A stretch of 10,609 bases of DNA from CAZGDB01 sp964524705. Its GTDB lineage: Bacteria; Pseudomonadota; Gammaproteobacteria; Berkiellales; Berkiellaceae. The notes under the pieces were generated by a model. It was given only the letters and a program-made list of their open reading frames with translations, did not search any database and was not told the origin of the DNA. Within the stretch, counting starts at the first letter, position 1, and each line of letters begins with the position of its first letter. Both the position numbers and the translations under genes were made by a program. Of this stretch, positions 1 through 7,143 are shown piece by piece. The DNA lies in NCBI GenBank assembly GCA_964524705.1, contig CAZGDB010000037.1, positions 1 to 10,609 of the forward strand. The letters run 5' to 3'.

Positions 1-1613
1 TCTTTACGTACATTCATAGAATGCCCTAAAAAGACCTCTCCCTCTTCTTCCCCATAGGTCACTGGACCTAAATGTTCAGATAAGCCCCAACGCGTGACCA
101 TGTTACGCGCAATTTCAGTGGCACGATGAATATCATTAGAAGCCCCTGTAGTGACACATTCAGCACCAAAGATTAATTCTTCAGCAATACGTCCACCATA
201 AAGACTGGAAATCTGACTTTGTAAGCGTTGCTTACTGTAACTATACCGATCTTGCTCTGGCAAGAACATCGTCACCCCAAGGGCCTGGCCACGCGGGATA
301 ATCGTGACTTTATAAACAGGATCATGATCTGGCACTTTGAGCCCAACAATCGCACGCCCTGCTTCATGATAGGCCGTTCCCTTGCGTTCTTTTTCCGTCA
401 TCACCATGGAGCCCCGTTCAGCCCCCATCATAATTTCATCTTTAGCTTTATCAAAGTCCGTCATCTCTACCACGCGTTTATTCGCACGCGCAGCAAACAA
501 TGCGGCCTCATTCACCAAGTTAGCAAGGTCTGCTCCTGAAAAACCTGGAGTTCCTCTTGCAATAATACGAGGATCCACATTCGCTCCAGAAGGCACCTTT
601 TTAATATGCACTTTCAATATCTGTTCACGCCCTCTGATATCCGGCAATGGAACCACTACTTGCCGATCAAAACGACCGGGTCTTAATAAGGCTTTATCTA
701 ACACATCAGGGCGGTTGGTGGCTGCAATAACAATGACCCCTTCATTGCCTTCAAACCCATCCATTTCAACCAATAACTGATTCAGGGTTTGTTCACGCTC
801 ATCATGCCCCCCACCTAAACCTGCACCACGGTGACGACCAACCGCATCAATTTCATCAATAAAAACAATACAAGGAGCACATTTTTTAGCTTGCTCAAAC
901 ATATCTCTCACCCGAGAAGCACCCACCCCTACAAACATTTCCACAAAATCAGAACCGGAAATCGTAAAGAAAGGAACTTTTGCTTCTCCAGCAATCGCTC
1001 TGGCTAACAACGTTTTACCCGTTCCTGGGGCTCCCACCATCAAAATCCCGCGTGGAATTTTTCCACCTAATTTTTGGAATTTTTGTGGATCTTTCAAAAA
1101 GTCGACAATCTCCGAGACTTCTTGTTTAGCTTCATCTACACCGGCTACATCTGCAAAAGTTACTTTAACTTGATCTTCATTGAGTAAACGTGCACGGCTT
1201 TTACCGAAAGACATCGCACCACGCCCCCCCCCTTGCATTTGACGCATAAAGAAAATCCATACGCCTATAAATAAAATAATGGGGAACCAGCTAATGAAAA
1301 TACTCATGAGCAACCCTTGTTGCTCTGGTGGTTTACCGGTCACCACAGCACCAGACTTTAAAAGCTCATCCAGTAAAGTAGGGTCGTCCATAGGAATATA
1401 GGTAGATAATTGGTCATCAGACTGAGTCGTTGCTCGGATCATACGACGATCGATGTTTACAGTTTTAATTTCGCCATTGTGGACTTTTTCCACAAATTCG
1501 GAATAAGGCATTTTATTAATGGCGGTATTACGGGGACCAAAGTTACTAAACACTGACATCAAGATCAGTGCTATGACCACCCATAAAAGTAAATTTTTCA
1601 TCATATCATTCAT
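1..1613 (-). CDS. ftsH: ATP-dependent zinc metalloprotease FtsH (partial, C-terminus beyond window)
   Basis: Membrane-anchored AAA+ protease that degrades membrane and short-lived cytoplasmic proteins; in E. coli these include LpxC and sigma-32. About 537 residues are visible of a usual ~640; the end lies off the left edge. Order: TM1 (~7-24), periplasmic domain, TM2 (~104-123), Walker A GAPGTGKT (194-201), pore motif FVGVG, Walker B with D253/E254, second region of homology (LLRPGRFDR), then the protease domain. The zinc motif is HEAGR (416-420): H416 and E417 are present, but the second ligand His is Arg420 (codon CGT at 356-354). The third ligand, D494 in ASNDI, is present. The start at 1613 has GAAGGGG six bases upstream; an internal ATG at 1601 is possible. 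It lies 85 nt downstream of rlmE, as in E. coli, probably in one operon. The reading frame is otherwise intact. Confidence 0.97.
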   Translation of the reverse strand, partial: MNDMMKNLLLWVVIALILMSVFSNFGPRNTAINKMPYSEFVEKVHNGEIKTVNIDRRMIRATTQSDDQLSTYIPMDDPTLLDELLKSGAVVTGKPPEQQGLLMSIFISWFPIILFIGVWIFFMRQMQGGGRGAMSFGKSRARLLNEDQVKVTFADVAGVDEAKQEVSEIVDFLKDPQKFQKLGGKIPRGILMVGAPGTGKTLLARAIAGEAKVPFFTISGSDFVEMFVGVGASRVRDMFEQAKKCAPCIVFIDEIDAVGRHRGAGLGGGHDEREQTLNQLLVEMDGFEGNEGVIVIAATNRPDVLDKALLRPGRFDRQVVVPLPDIRGREQILKVHIKKVPSGANVDPRIIARGTPGFSGADLANLVNEAALFAARANKRVVEMTDFDKAKDEIMMGAERGSMVMTEKERKGTAYHEAGRAIVGLKVPDHDPVYKVTIIPRGQALGVTMFLPEQDRYSYSKQRLQSQISSLYGGRIAEELIFGAECVTTGASNDIHRATEIARNMVTRWGLSEHLGPVTYGEEEGEVFLGHSMNVRK

Positions 1614-1619
1614 CGTATA

Positions 1620-1626
1620 CCCCTTC
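1620..1626 (-). promoter_or_regulatory. Ribosome binding site of ftsH
   Basis: On the minus strand GAAGGGG lies six bases before the ATG at 1613-1611. It supports that start over the in-frame ATG four codons further in. I see no convincing promoter in the 85-nt rlmE-ftsH gap, so ftsH is probably transcribed from upstream of rlmE. Confidence 0.7.
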
Positions 1627-1698
1627 GGTCCTACCTACGGCCATTAACCGCTTATCATGCCACGCTTCCTTTATGCTCACCAGGGGGAAGCAAGAATT

Positions 1699-2331
1699 TT
1701 ACCCTATTCCTTTAGTATAGTCCTTCGCTACCAAATAAAGTTCACGGGATGCAGATCTTGAAGCATCAGGTTTACGAGAATGTATGATTTTAAAGGATGT
1801 TTTGAGCTGTGTCATGAAGCTTTCAAAGCCAGAACCTTGTAAAACCTTAATTAAAAGGAAGCCTCCAGGCTTTAAATATTTTTCACAACATTCTAATACA
1901 GCTTCATTCAAGACATAACTACAGGGCAAGTCGACACTTAAAACCCCTGTTTGATTAGGCAACATATCTGACACCACACCATCCACCTGATATCCCTCTA
2001 AGGCGGTTTCTATAGCTTGGTGAGTAGCATCTTCTGTAAAATCCCCCTGTATACAGGTGACTCCGGCAATAGACGGCATCGCTAGACAGTCTACAGCCAC
2101 CAATTGACCTGCAGAAGTTATCCAGTCTTTTAACTTACAACTCCAGCTTCCAGGGGCTGCCCCGAGCTCTAAGATCCGCTGTCCTTTGGTGAATAATTTG
2201 TCGCGTTCTTGGATTTGTACCAATTTGAAAACAGCACGCGAGCGCAAGCCTTGTGATTGGGCCTGTTTCACATACGGATCTCGACGCTGTCGTTGTAACC
2301 AACGAGTAGAACTTGCAGATAATTTGGCCAT
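1699..2331 (-). CDS. rlmE: 23S rRNA 2'-O-methyltransferase RlmE (RrmJ/FtsJ)
   Basis: Transfers a methyl group from S-adenosylmethionine to the 2'-OH of U2552 in the A-loop of 23S rRNA, a late step of 50S assembly, induced by heat in E. coli. The product is 210 aa from the chosen start (E. coli RlmE has 209). Visible are the N-terminal SASSTRWL block, the SAM-binding motif LGAAPGSW (56-63) and the K-D-K-E catalytic tetrad: K36 (FKL), D122 (VVSDM), K162 (LIKVLQG) and E197 (SRELYLV). An in-frame ATG seven codons upstream (2352) exists. The start at 2331 is preferred because it fits the family N-terminus and leaves room for a leader after the likely promoter, but neither start has a good Shine-Dalgarno. 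It precedes ftsH in the usual rlmE-ftsH pair. Confidence 0.95.
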   Translation of the reverse strand: MAKLSASSTRWLQRQRRDPYVKQAQSQGLRSRAVFKLVQIQERDKLFTKGQRILELGAAPGSWSCKLKDWITSAGQLVAVDCLAMPSIAGVTCIQGDFTEDATHQAIETALEGYQVDGVVSDMLPNQTGVLSVDLPCSYVLNEAVLECCEKYLKPGGFLLIKVLQGSGFESFMTQLKTSFKIIHSRKPDASRSASRELYLVAKDYTKGIG

Positions 2332-2365
2332 AAGCGAAAAATCGTATACCATGGGCCTAAAAGAT

Positions 2366-2371
2366 AGAGGG
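2366..2371 (+). promoter_or_regulatory. Ribosome binding site of yhbY
   Basis: AGAGGG lies eight bases before the yhbY ATG at 2380 and fixes that start. It sits in the 27-nt gap facing the upstream rlmE ATG candidate (2352). Confidence 0.6.
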
Positions 2372-2374
2372 CCT

Positions 2375-2403
2375 ATTATATGGAAAAATCACTACAAAAA
2401 CAA
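2375..2403 (-). promoter_or_regulatory. Probable sigma-70 promoter of rlmE-ftsH
   Basis: On the minus strand a perfect -10 hexamer TATAAT (2380-2375) is preceded after exactly 17 nt by TTGTTT (2403-2398), which matches the first three bases of TTGACA. Transcription would start near 2368, about 37 nt before the ATG at 2331. The promoter overlaps the first codons of the divergent yhbY. Inferred from sequence only. Confidence 0.5.
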
Positions 2404-2670
2404 TTGCAAGCACGTGCACATCACCTCAAACCTGTGGTCAAAATTGGACAAAAGGGACTCACAGAGGCGGTTTTAGCAGAAATTGATACCGCTTTATTTG
2501 TGCATGAGTTAATAAAGATAGATATTGCTGCAACCCAAGAAGAACAAATCACTTGGATTGCGCAGATCTGCACTGAACTGTCTTGCGAAAAAGTACAGCA
2601 TATTGGAAATCGCACAATTTTATTTAGGGCTAATCCTGAAAAAGAAAAGCCCTATATTCAAAGGCTGTAA
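2380..2670 (+). CDS. yhbY: Ribosome assembly RNA-binding protein YhbY (CRS1-YhbY/CRM domain)
   Basis: Small single-domain RNA-binding protein that associates with pre-50S particles. At 96 aa it matches the E. coli length (97). The CRM domain spans nearly the whole protein: the block HHLKPVVKIGQKGLTEAVL contains the GxxG loop (IGQKG), followed by the helix and strand LAEIDTALFVHELIKI and, near the end, the conserved VQHIGNRTILFR strand. The start is supported by AGAGGG eight bases upstream. The gene is a lone plus-strand gene between two minus-strand units, divergent from rlmE and convergent with greA with only 6 nt between the stop codons; E. coli has the same greA/yhbY/rlmE orientation. Its role in ribosome assembly fits its place beside rlmE. 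Confidence 0.95.
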   Translation: MEKSLQKQLQARAHHLKPVVKIGQKGLTEAVLAEIDTALFVHELIKIDIAATQEEQITWIAQICTELSCEKVQHIGNRTILFRANPEKEKPYIQRL

Positions 2671-2676
2671 GCTAGT

Positions 2677-3159
2677 TTAGATATACTCAACCTTTGTGAT
2701 CTCATATTCAAGCTCCCCACCGGGGGCTTGAACTTCGACATAATCTCCTACTACTTTACCAATCAACGCACGCGCAATCGGTGAATTAATAGAAATTTTT
2801 CCTTGTTTAAAATCTGCTTCATCATCCCCCACAATCTGATAACGCGTCAACGCATTATCTTTTGCATTTTTCAACGCAACCGTTGCGCCAAACACCACTT
2901 TGTCTTGTGAAGCCAATTCTGAAATATCAATTACATGCGCCATAGAAAGTTTATATTCAAGATCTGCAATCCGCCCTTCTAAAAAAGCCTGTTGCTCTTT
3001 AGCCGCATGATATTCGGCATTTTCACGTAAATCACCATGTTCACGTGCAGTACTAATAGCTTGAATCACATTGGGTCTATCCGTAGACTTTAAACGTTGC
3101 AATTCTTCTCTTAATTGTTCTTCGCCTTTCTTCGTCATTGGTATTTTTTGTGAGGCCAT
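2677..3159 (-). CDS. greA: Transcription elongation factor GreA
   Basis: Binds the RNA polymerase secondary channel and stimulates cleavage of backtracked transcripts, rescuing stalled elongation complexes. The product is 160 aa (E. coli 158). The N-terminal coiled-coil carries the acidic tip in REHGDLRENAEYHAAKEQQ, with D43 and E46 matching the catalytic D41/E44 of E. coli GreA; the two-residue shift comes from a slightly longer start (MASQKIPMT). The C-terminal domain has VGDDEADFKQGKISINSPIA and ends in ITKVEYI. AAGGAG lies nine bases before the ATG. It follows dapB after a 56-nt AT-rich gap, so it may be read from the dnaK-dnaJ-dapB unit or from a promoter in or before that gap; no clear -35/-10 pair was found. 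In many gammaproteobacteria carAB sits between dapB and greA; here it does not. Confidence 0.97.
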   Translation of the reverse strand: MASQKIPMTKKGEEQLREELQRLKSTDRPNVIQAISTAREHGDLRENAEYHAAKEQQAFLEGRIADLEYKLSMAHVIDISELASQDKVVFGATVALKNAKDNALTRYQIVGDDEADFKQGKISINSPIARALIGKVVGDYVEVQAPGGELEYEITKVEYI

Positions 3160-3215
3160 TGTGATTCACTCCTTGATTGTGATTTTAAAAAAAATAAAAA
3201 TTATGATTATGATAG

Positions 3216-3950
3216 TTAAACTGTTTTCTCTTTATGCAAAACATCCAACATGGTATATAACCCGGGGGGCTGTTTATCTAGCCAAGCTGCCGCCTTGAGC
3301 GCGCCTGTCACATAAATACTTCTATTCAGTGCACGATGCTCTAGTTGAATGACTTCTCCATCCAACGCAATTGACACTTGATGCACCCCGATTTCATCCT
3401 TCAATCTAAAACTAGAATACTGAATAGGGTCATCCGTTGCCCCTTCTAAAACCTGCCCCAAGCGTTGTGCGGTACCTGAAGGAGAATCTTTTTTATGCAT
3501 ATGATGGGTTTCATGAATCGCTAATTGTGCATCTTTGGGCAACATGGTTTTCAAAAACTGCAACAACCCAAAACACAGATTCATCCCAACACCCATATTC
3601 GCAGACGCTACAATAGGTAAAGTATTTCCAGCATTTTGTAAAAGTACTGTAGTTTCCGGTGTTAATCCCGTTGTGCCAATCACCATCGGAATTTGCTGCG
3701 CCATACAAATGGGTAACATTGCGGCCGTTTGCTCTGGCGTACTAAAATCAATCACAACGGGCGCTGTGTCTAACAACTGCGTTAAATCAGAGGAAACCTT
3801 CACGCTTGCGGGCAAAGTCCATCTACTTGCTGCAAAAGCAGGATCTCGTGTACAAATTCCAGCCAACACCATCGGGGATTGCGCTAACAATCCCTCAATT
3901 AAAGCCTGGCTCATTCGGCCACGTGCGCCAATTACTACCACCGTTAACAT
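3216..3950 (-). CDS. dapB: 4-hydroxy-tetrahydrodipicolinate reductase DapB
   Basis: NAD(P)H-dependent reductase of the diaminopimelate/lysine pathway, acting after DapA in the cytoplasm. It has 244 aa, shorter than the 273 aa of E. coli, though compact DapBs are common. The N-terminal Rossmann domain begins with VVVIGARGRM (nucleotide-binding GxxGRM, residues 5-13) and includes VIDFSTPE and VIGTTGL. The catalytic and substrate motif IHETHHMHKKDSPSGTA (145-161) contains the H149/H150 pair, the lysine at ~153 and the SGT loop that binds substrate. AAGGAG lies five bases before the ATG. The start is 21 nt after the dnaJ stop, so it is probably cotranscribed with dnaK-dnaJ, a common gammaproteobacterial arrangement. 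Confidence 0.96.
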   Translation of the reverse strand: MLTVVVIGARGRMSQALIEGLLAQSPMVLAGICTRDPAFAASRWTLPASVKVSSDLTQLLDTAPVVIDFSTPEQTAAMLPICMAQQIPMVIGTTGLTPETTVLLQNAGNTLPIVASANMGVGMNLCFGLLQFLKTMLPKDAQLAIHETHHMHKKDSPSGTAQRLGQVLEGATDDPIQYSSFRLKDEIGVHQVSIALDGEVIQLEHRALNRSIYVTGALKAAAWLDKQPPGLYTMLDVLHKEKTV

Positions 3951-3971
3951 ATGCGCTCCTTGCCTGACTAC

Positions 3972-5105
3972 TTATCGATCGCTACCAGTCAATCGCTTCA
4001 ACCAAACTGCCCATTTAGGGTAATGCTTGGGTGAACTTTGTGCGAGCGTATCAAATTGTTTAATTAAGTCCCTTTGTTCCCGTGTCACTTCAATAGGGAT
4101 CTCCACCTGTAATTGGCAATACAGATCTCCTACAGAAGAATCATACACCGAACGCATTCCTTTCCCCTGACAACGAAACATTTTATCAGGTTGTGTTTCT
4201 GGTGGAATTTTAATTTTGACTGCGCCATGCCCTAAGGTCGGCACATCGATCTCACCACCTAAAATCAACATGGAAAATGGCACCGGTGCTTTACAATATA
4301 AATTATTGCCTTCACGGGTATATAAAGGATGTTTTTGAACATGCACGATCACATACAGATCTCCCGCATGTCCACGACCAACCCCTGCTTCCCCTTCGCC
4401 ATTCAAGCGAATTTTATCACCATCATTGATTCCAGCAGGAATTTTCACATTCAAGGTTTTCACTTCCTGAACGCGTTTTTGTCCCTTACAAACGGTGCAA
4501 GGATCGCTAATTTGCTGACCTTGACCATGACAAGTAGGACAGGTCTGCTGGATAGCAAAGAATCCTTGCTGCATCCGCACCTGACCATGCCCACCACAGG
4601 TTTTACAGGTAACCGGTTTGCTCCCTTCTTTTGCCCCGCTGCCTTTGCACCCTTTACAAGAGACCAGCGTTGGAACCTGTAAAGGCACATGCGCACCTTG
4701 GGCTGCCTGCTCTAAGGTGATTTGTGTTTCATATTGCAAATCACGCCCATGGGCATGCTGCTTAGTCGTGCTCCCACCGCCACCAGGACGGCCACCACCA
4801 CCGAAGATATCTGAAAAAATATTCTCAAAAATATCTCCAAAATCACCAAAACCGCCAGCACCAGGACCAGGGCCACCTGGACCACCGACCCCTGCTTCTC
4901 CAAAGCGATCATATTGCGCGCGTTTTTTAGGATCGGACAATACTTCATAAGCCTGCTGTAGTTCTTTGAACTTATGCTCAGCTTCCGCATTGCCCGGATT
5001 GCGATCGGGGTGATATTGCATCGCTTTACGACGAAAGGCCTTTTTAATGACCGCTTCGTCTGCGTTATGCTCAACCCCTAGTACTGCGTAGTAATCAGAC
5101 GACAT
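3972..5105 (-). CDS. dnaJ: Chaperone DnaJ (Hsp40)
   Basis: Co-chaperone that delivers unfolded clients to DnaK and stimulates its ATPase. It has 377 aa, the usual type I length. Domains in order: J-domain (~4-69) with the HPD motif at 32-34; Gly/Phe-rich linker (~70-112); zinc domain with four CxxCxGxx repeats at about 150, 167, 189 and 203 (CKGCKGSG, CKTCGGHG, CPTCHGQG, CTVCKGQK); then the client-binding domains, with KIPAGINDGDKIRL and PTLGHGAVKIKIP. The last repeat ends GQK instead of GxG but keeps both cysteines. It starts 3 nt after the dnaK stop with only a weak purine stretch upstream, which suggests translational coupling to dnaK. Confidence 0.97.
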   Translation of the reverse strand: MSSDYYAVLGVEHNADEAVIKKAFRRKAMQYHPDRNPGNAEAEHKFKELQQAYEVLSDPKKRAQYDRFGEAGVGGPGGPGPGAGGFGDFGDIFENIFSDIFGGGGRPGGGGSTTKQHAHGRDLQYETQITLEQAAQGAHVPLQVPTLVSCKGCKGSGAKEGSKPVTCKTCGGHGQVRMQQGFFAIQQTCPTCHGQGQQISDPCTVCKGQKRVQEVKTLNVKIPAGINDGDKIRLNGEGEAGVGRGHAGDLYVIVHVQKHPLYTREGNNLYCKAPVPFSMLILGGEIDVPTLGHGAVKIKIPPETQPDKMFRCQGKGMRSVYDSSVGDLYCQLQVEIPIEVTREQRDLIKQFDTLAQSSPKHYPKWAVWLKRLTGSDR

Positions 5106-5108
5106 AGT

Positions 5109-7043
5109 TTACTTCTGCTCGCCTTTTACTTCTTCAAAATCCGCATCCACCACATTTTCTTGTCCAGAAGCATGGGTATGAGACTGTTCCCCTGCACCAG
5201 CAGCACTGGCTTCTGCAGCACCAGCGGCACCATAGACACGTTCTGCTAACTTAGAAGATAATCCTTCTAAAGTTTGGGTACGGGCTTCAATCGTACTTAA
5301 ATCATCTCCCTTCATCACAGATTTTAACTCTGCAATCGCAGCTTCTAAAGCACGACGTTCATCTGGATCAATCTTATCCGCTAAGTCTTTCATAGCTTTT
5401 TCAGTTGCAAAAACCATAGTGTCTGCTTTATTACGCGCGGTCACTAACACTTGGAACTGTTTATCTTCTTCCGCATGTGCTTTTGCATCATCCACCATCT
5501 TTTGAATTTCACTTTCAGAAAGACCACTAGAAGGTTTCACCTGAATAGACTGTTCTTTACCTGTTGCCTTGTCTTTTGCAAATACATGCAAAATACCATT
5601 GGCATCAATATCAAAAGTCACTTCAATTTGTGGAACACCACGTGCTGCAGGTGGTAAGTTTGTTAAATCAAATTGTCCCAACAACTTGTTAGCTGAAGCC
5701 ATTTCACGTTCCCCTTGGAACACACGAATGGTCACTGAAGTTTGCATATCATCTGCCGTAGAGAACACTTGGCTCTTACGGGTTGGAATCGTGGTGTTTT
5801 TTTCGATCAACTTCGTCATCACCCCACCCATGGTTTCAAGCCCCAAGGATAATGGTGTTACGTCTAATAATAGAATATCTTTGACTTGACCGGATAAAAC
5901 AGCCCCTTGAATCGCAGCACCTACAGCCACCGCTTCATCAGGATTCACATCTTTACGAGGTGCTTGACCAAAGAAGTTTTTAACCACTTCTTGTACCTTA
6001 GGCATACGGGTTTGACCGCCGACTAACAATACGGCATTAATTTGATCAATGGTCTTGCCTGCATCTTTTAATGCAATACGGCAAGGTTCTAAAGTACGCT
6101 CTACTAAATCTGCTACTAAAGTTTCAAACTTACCACGCGTCAAACGTACATTTAAGTGCTTTGGACCACTGGCATCTGCAGTAATATAAGGCAAATTCAC
6201 ATCGGTTTGTTCCGCAGAAGAAAGCTCAATCTTAGCTTTTTCAGCCGCTTCTTTCAAACGTTGTAAGGCCAAAGGATCTTGGCTTAAATCCATTCCTTGC
6301 TCACGTTTAAATTCAGCTAATAAATAATTCATTACCGCTAAGTCGAAATCTCCGCCCCCAAGGAAGGTATCTCCGTTGGTTGCTAACACTTCAAACTGAT
6401 GTTCTCCATCTACTTCAGCAATCTCAATAATAGAGACGTCAAAGGTACCGCCCCCTAAGTCATACACCGCAATCGTGCTATCACCTTGCTTCTTGTCCAA
6501 GCCATAGGCTAGCGCAGCAGCAGTGGGTTCATTAATGATACGTTTAACTTCTAGGCCCGCAATACGCCCTGCATCTTTAGTAGCTTGACGTTGAGAATCG
6601 TTAAAGTAAGCAGGAACGGTAATCACTGCCTCTGTCACAGGATGCCCTAAATAGTCTTCTGCGGTTTTCTTCATCTTGGCTAAAACCATTGCAGAAATCT
6701 GTGGTGGGGCATATTTTTCACCAGCGGCCACTACCCATGCGCCACCATCTTGACCACGCACGATATCAAAAGGAACTTTCATCTTTGTAACTACAGGATC
6801 TGTAAACTCACGTCCAATCAAACGCTTTGCTTCGTAGATCGTATTTTTGGCATTAGTCACCGCTTGACGCTTTGCAGGATCTCCCACTAAACGCTCATCA
6901 TCTTTTGTAAATGCCACAATAGAAGGGGTCGTACGTACGCCTTCACTATTTTCAATAACCTTTGGTTTCCCAGTGGAGTCCATGACTGCCACACAAGAAT
7001 TGGTGGTTCCTAAATCGATACCAATTACTACTTTATTTGCCAT
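5109..7043 (-). CDS. dnaK: Chaperone DnaK (Hsp70)
   Basis: ATP-driven Hsp70 chaperone; with DnaJ and GrpE it folds nascent or stress-damaged proteins and in E. coli restrains sigma-32. It has 644 aa (E. coli 638). The nucleotide-binding domain shows GIDLGTTNSCVAV (phosphate 1, ~8-20), DLGGGTFDVSI (phosphate 2, ~195-205; T200 matches the E. coli T199 autophosphorylation site) and VGGQTRMPKVQ (adenosine motif). The interdomain linker is in DILLLDVTPLSL, followed by the substrate-binding beta domain (GVPQIEVTFDIDANGILHV), helical lid and C-terminal tail ending FEEVKGEQK. Oddity: the highly conserved GG(E/D)DFD motif reads GGGDFD (229-234). It has its own heat-shock promoter 100 nt downstream of grpE and is followed directly by dnaJ. 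Confidence 0.98.
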   Translation of the reverse strand: MANKVVIGIDLGTTNSCVAVMDSTGKPKVIENSEGVRTTPSIVAFTKDDERLVGDPAKRQAVTNAKNTIYEAKRLIGREFTDPVVTKMKVPFDIVRGQDGGAWVVAAGEKYAPPQISAMVLAKMKKTAEDYLGHPVTEAVITVPAYFNDSQRQATKDAGRIAGLEVKRIINEPTAAALAYGLDKKQGDSTIAVYDLGGGTFDVSIIEIAEVDGEHQFEVLATNGDTFLGGGDFDLAVMNYLLAEFKREQGMDLSQDPLALQRLKEAAEKAKIELSSAEQTDVNLPYITADASGPKHLNVRLTRGKFETLVADLVERTLEPCRIALKDAGKTIDQINAVLLVGGQTRMPKVQEVVKNFFGQAPRKDVNPDEAVAVGAAIQGAVLSGQVKDILLLDVTPLSLGLETMGGVMTKLIEKNTTIPTRKSQVFSTADDMQTSVTIRVFQGEREMASANKLLGQFDLTNLPPAARGVPQIEVTFDIDANGILHVFAKDKATGKEQSIQVKPSSGLSESEIQKMVDDAKAHAEEDKQFQVLVTARNKADTMVFATEKAMKDLADKIDPDERRALEAAIAELKSVMKGDDLSTIEARTQTLEGLSSKLAERVYGAAGAAEASAAGAGEQSHTHASGQENVVDADFEEVKGEQK

Positions 7044-7096
7044 TTTTATTAGTTCTCCAACTTAATATTAAAACTTTACCATACCCTTACCTTTGA

Positions 7097-7124
7097 AGGT
7101 GGGGACCCTTTCCAAAAATTCAAG
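7097..7124 (-). promoter_or_regulatory. Heat-shock (sigma-32/RpoH type) promoter of dnaK-dnaJ
   Basis: On the minus strand CTTGAAT (7124-7118), a 13-nt spacer and CCCCACCT (7104-7097) match the RpoH consensus CTTGAAA / CCCCATNT. The 13-nt spacing equals that of E. coli dnaK P1. The predicted start near 7090 gives a leader of about 47 nt before the dnaK ATG. The element lies wholly in the 100-nt grpE-dnaK gap. No terminator follows grpE, so readthrough from grpE is also likely. Confidence 0.8.
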
Positions 7125-7143
7125 AGGCAATTACGCGGTCTTT

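Noticed and set aside
382..780. A 132-codon plus-strand open frame opposite ftsH
   Set aside because: It lies antisense to the AAA+/protease region of ftsH, which is plainly coding; the peptide has no recognisable features. The same holds for the plus-strand frames at 3535-4023, 4618-4950 and 5569-5889.
2378..2430. A sigma-32 type promoter for rlmE-ftsH (CTTGCAA with TTCCATAT on the minus strand)
   Set aside because: The spacer is 18 nt, against 13-14 nt for the two convincing sites, and the -10 lacks two of the four C residues. The TATAAT-based promoter explains the region better.
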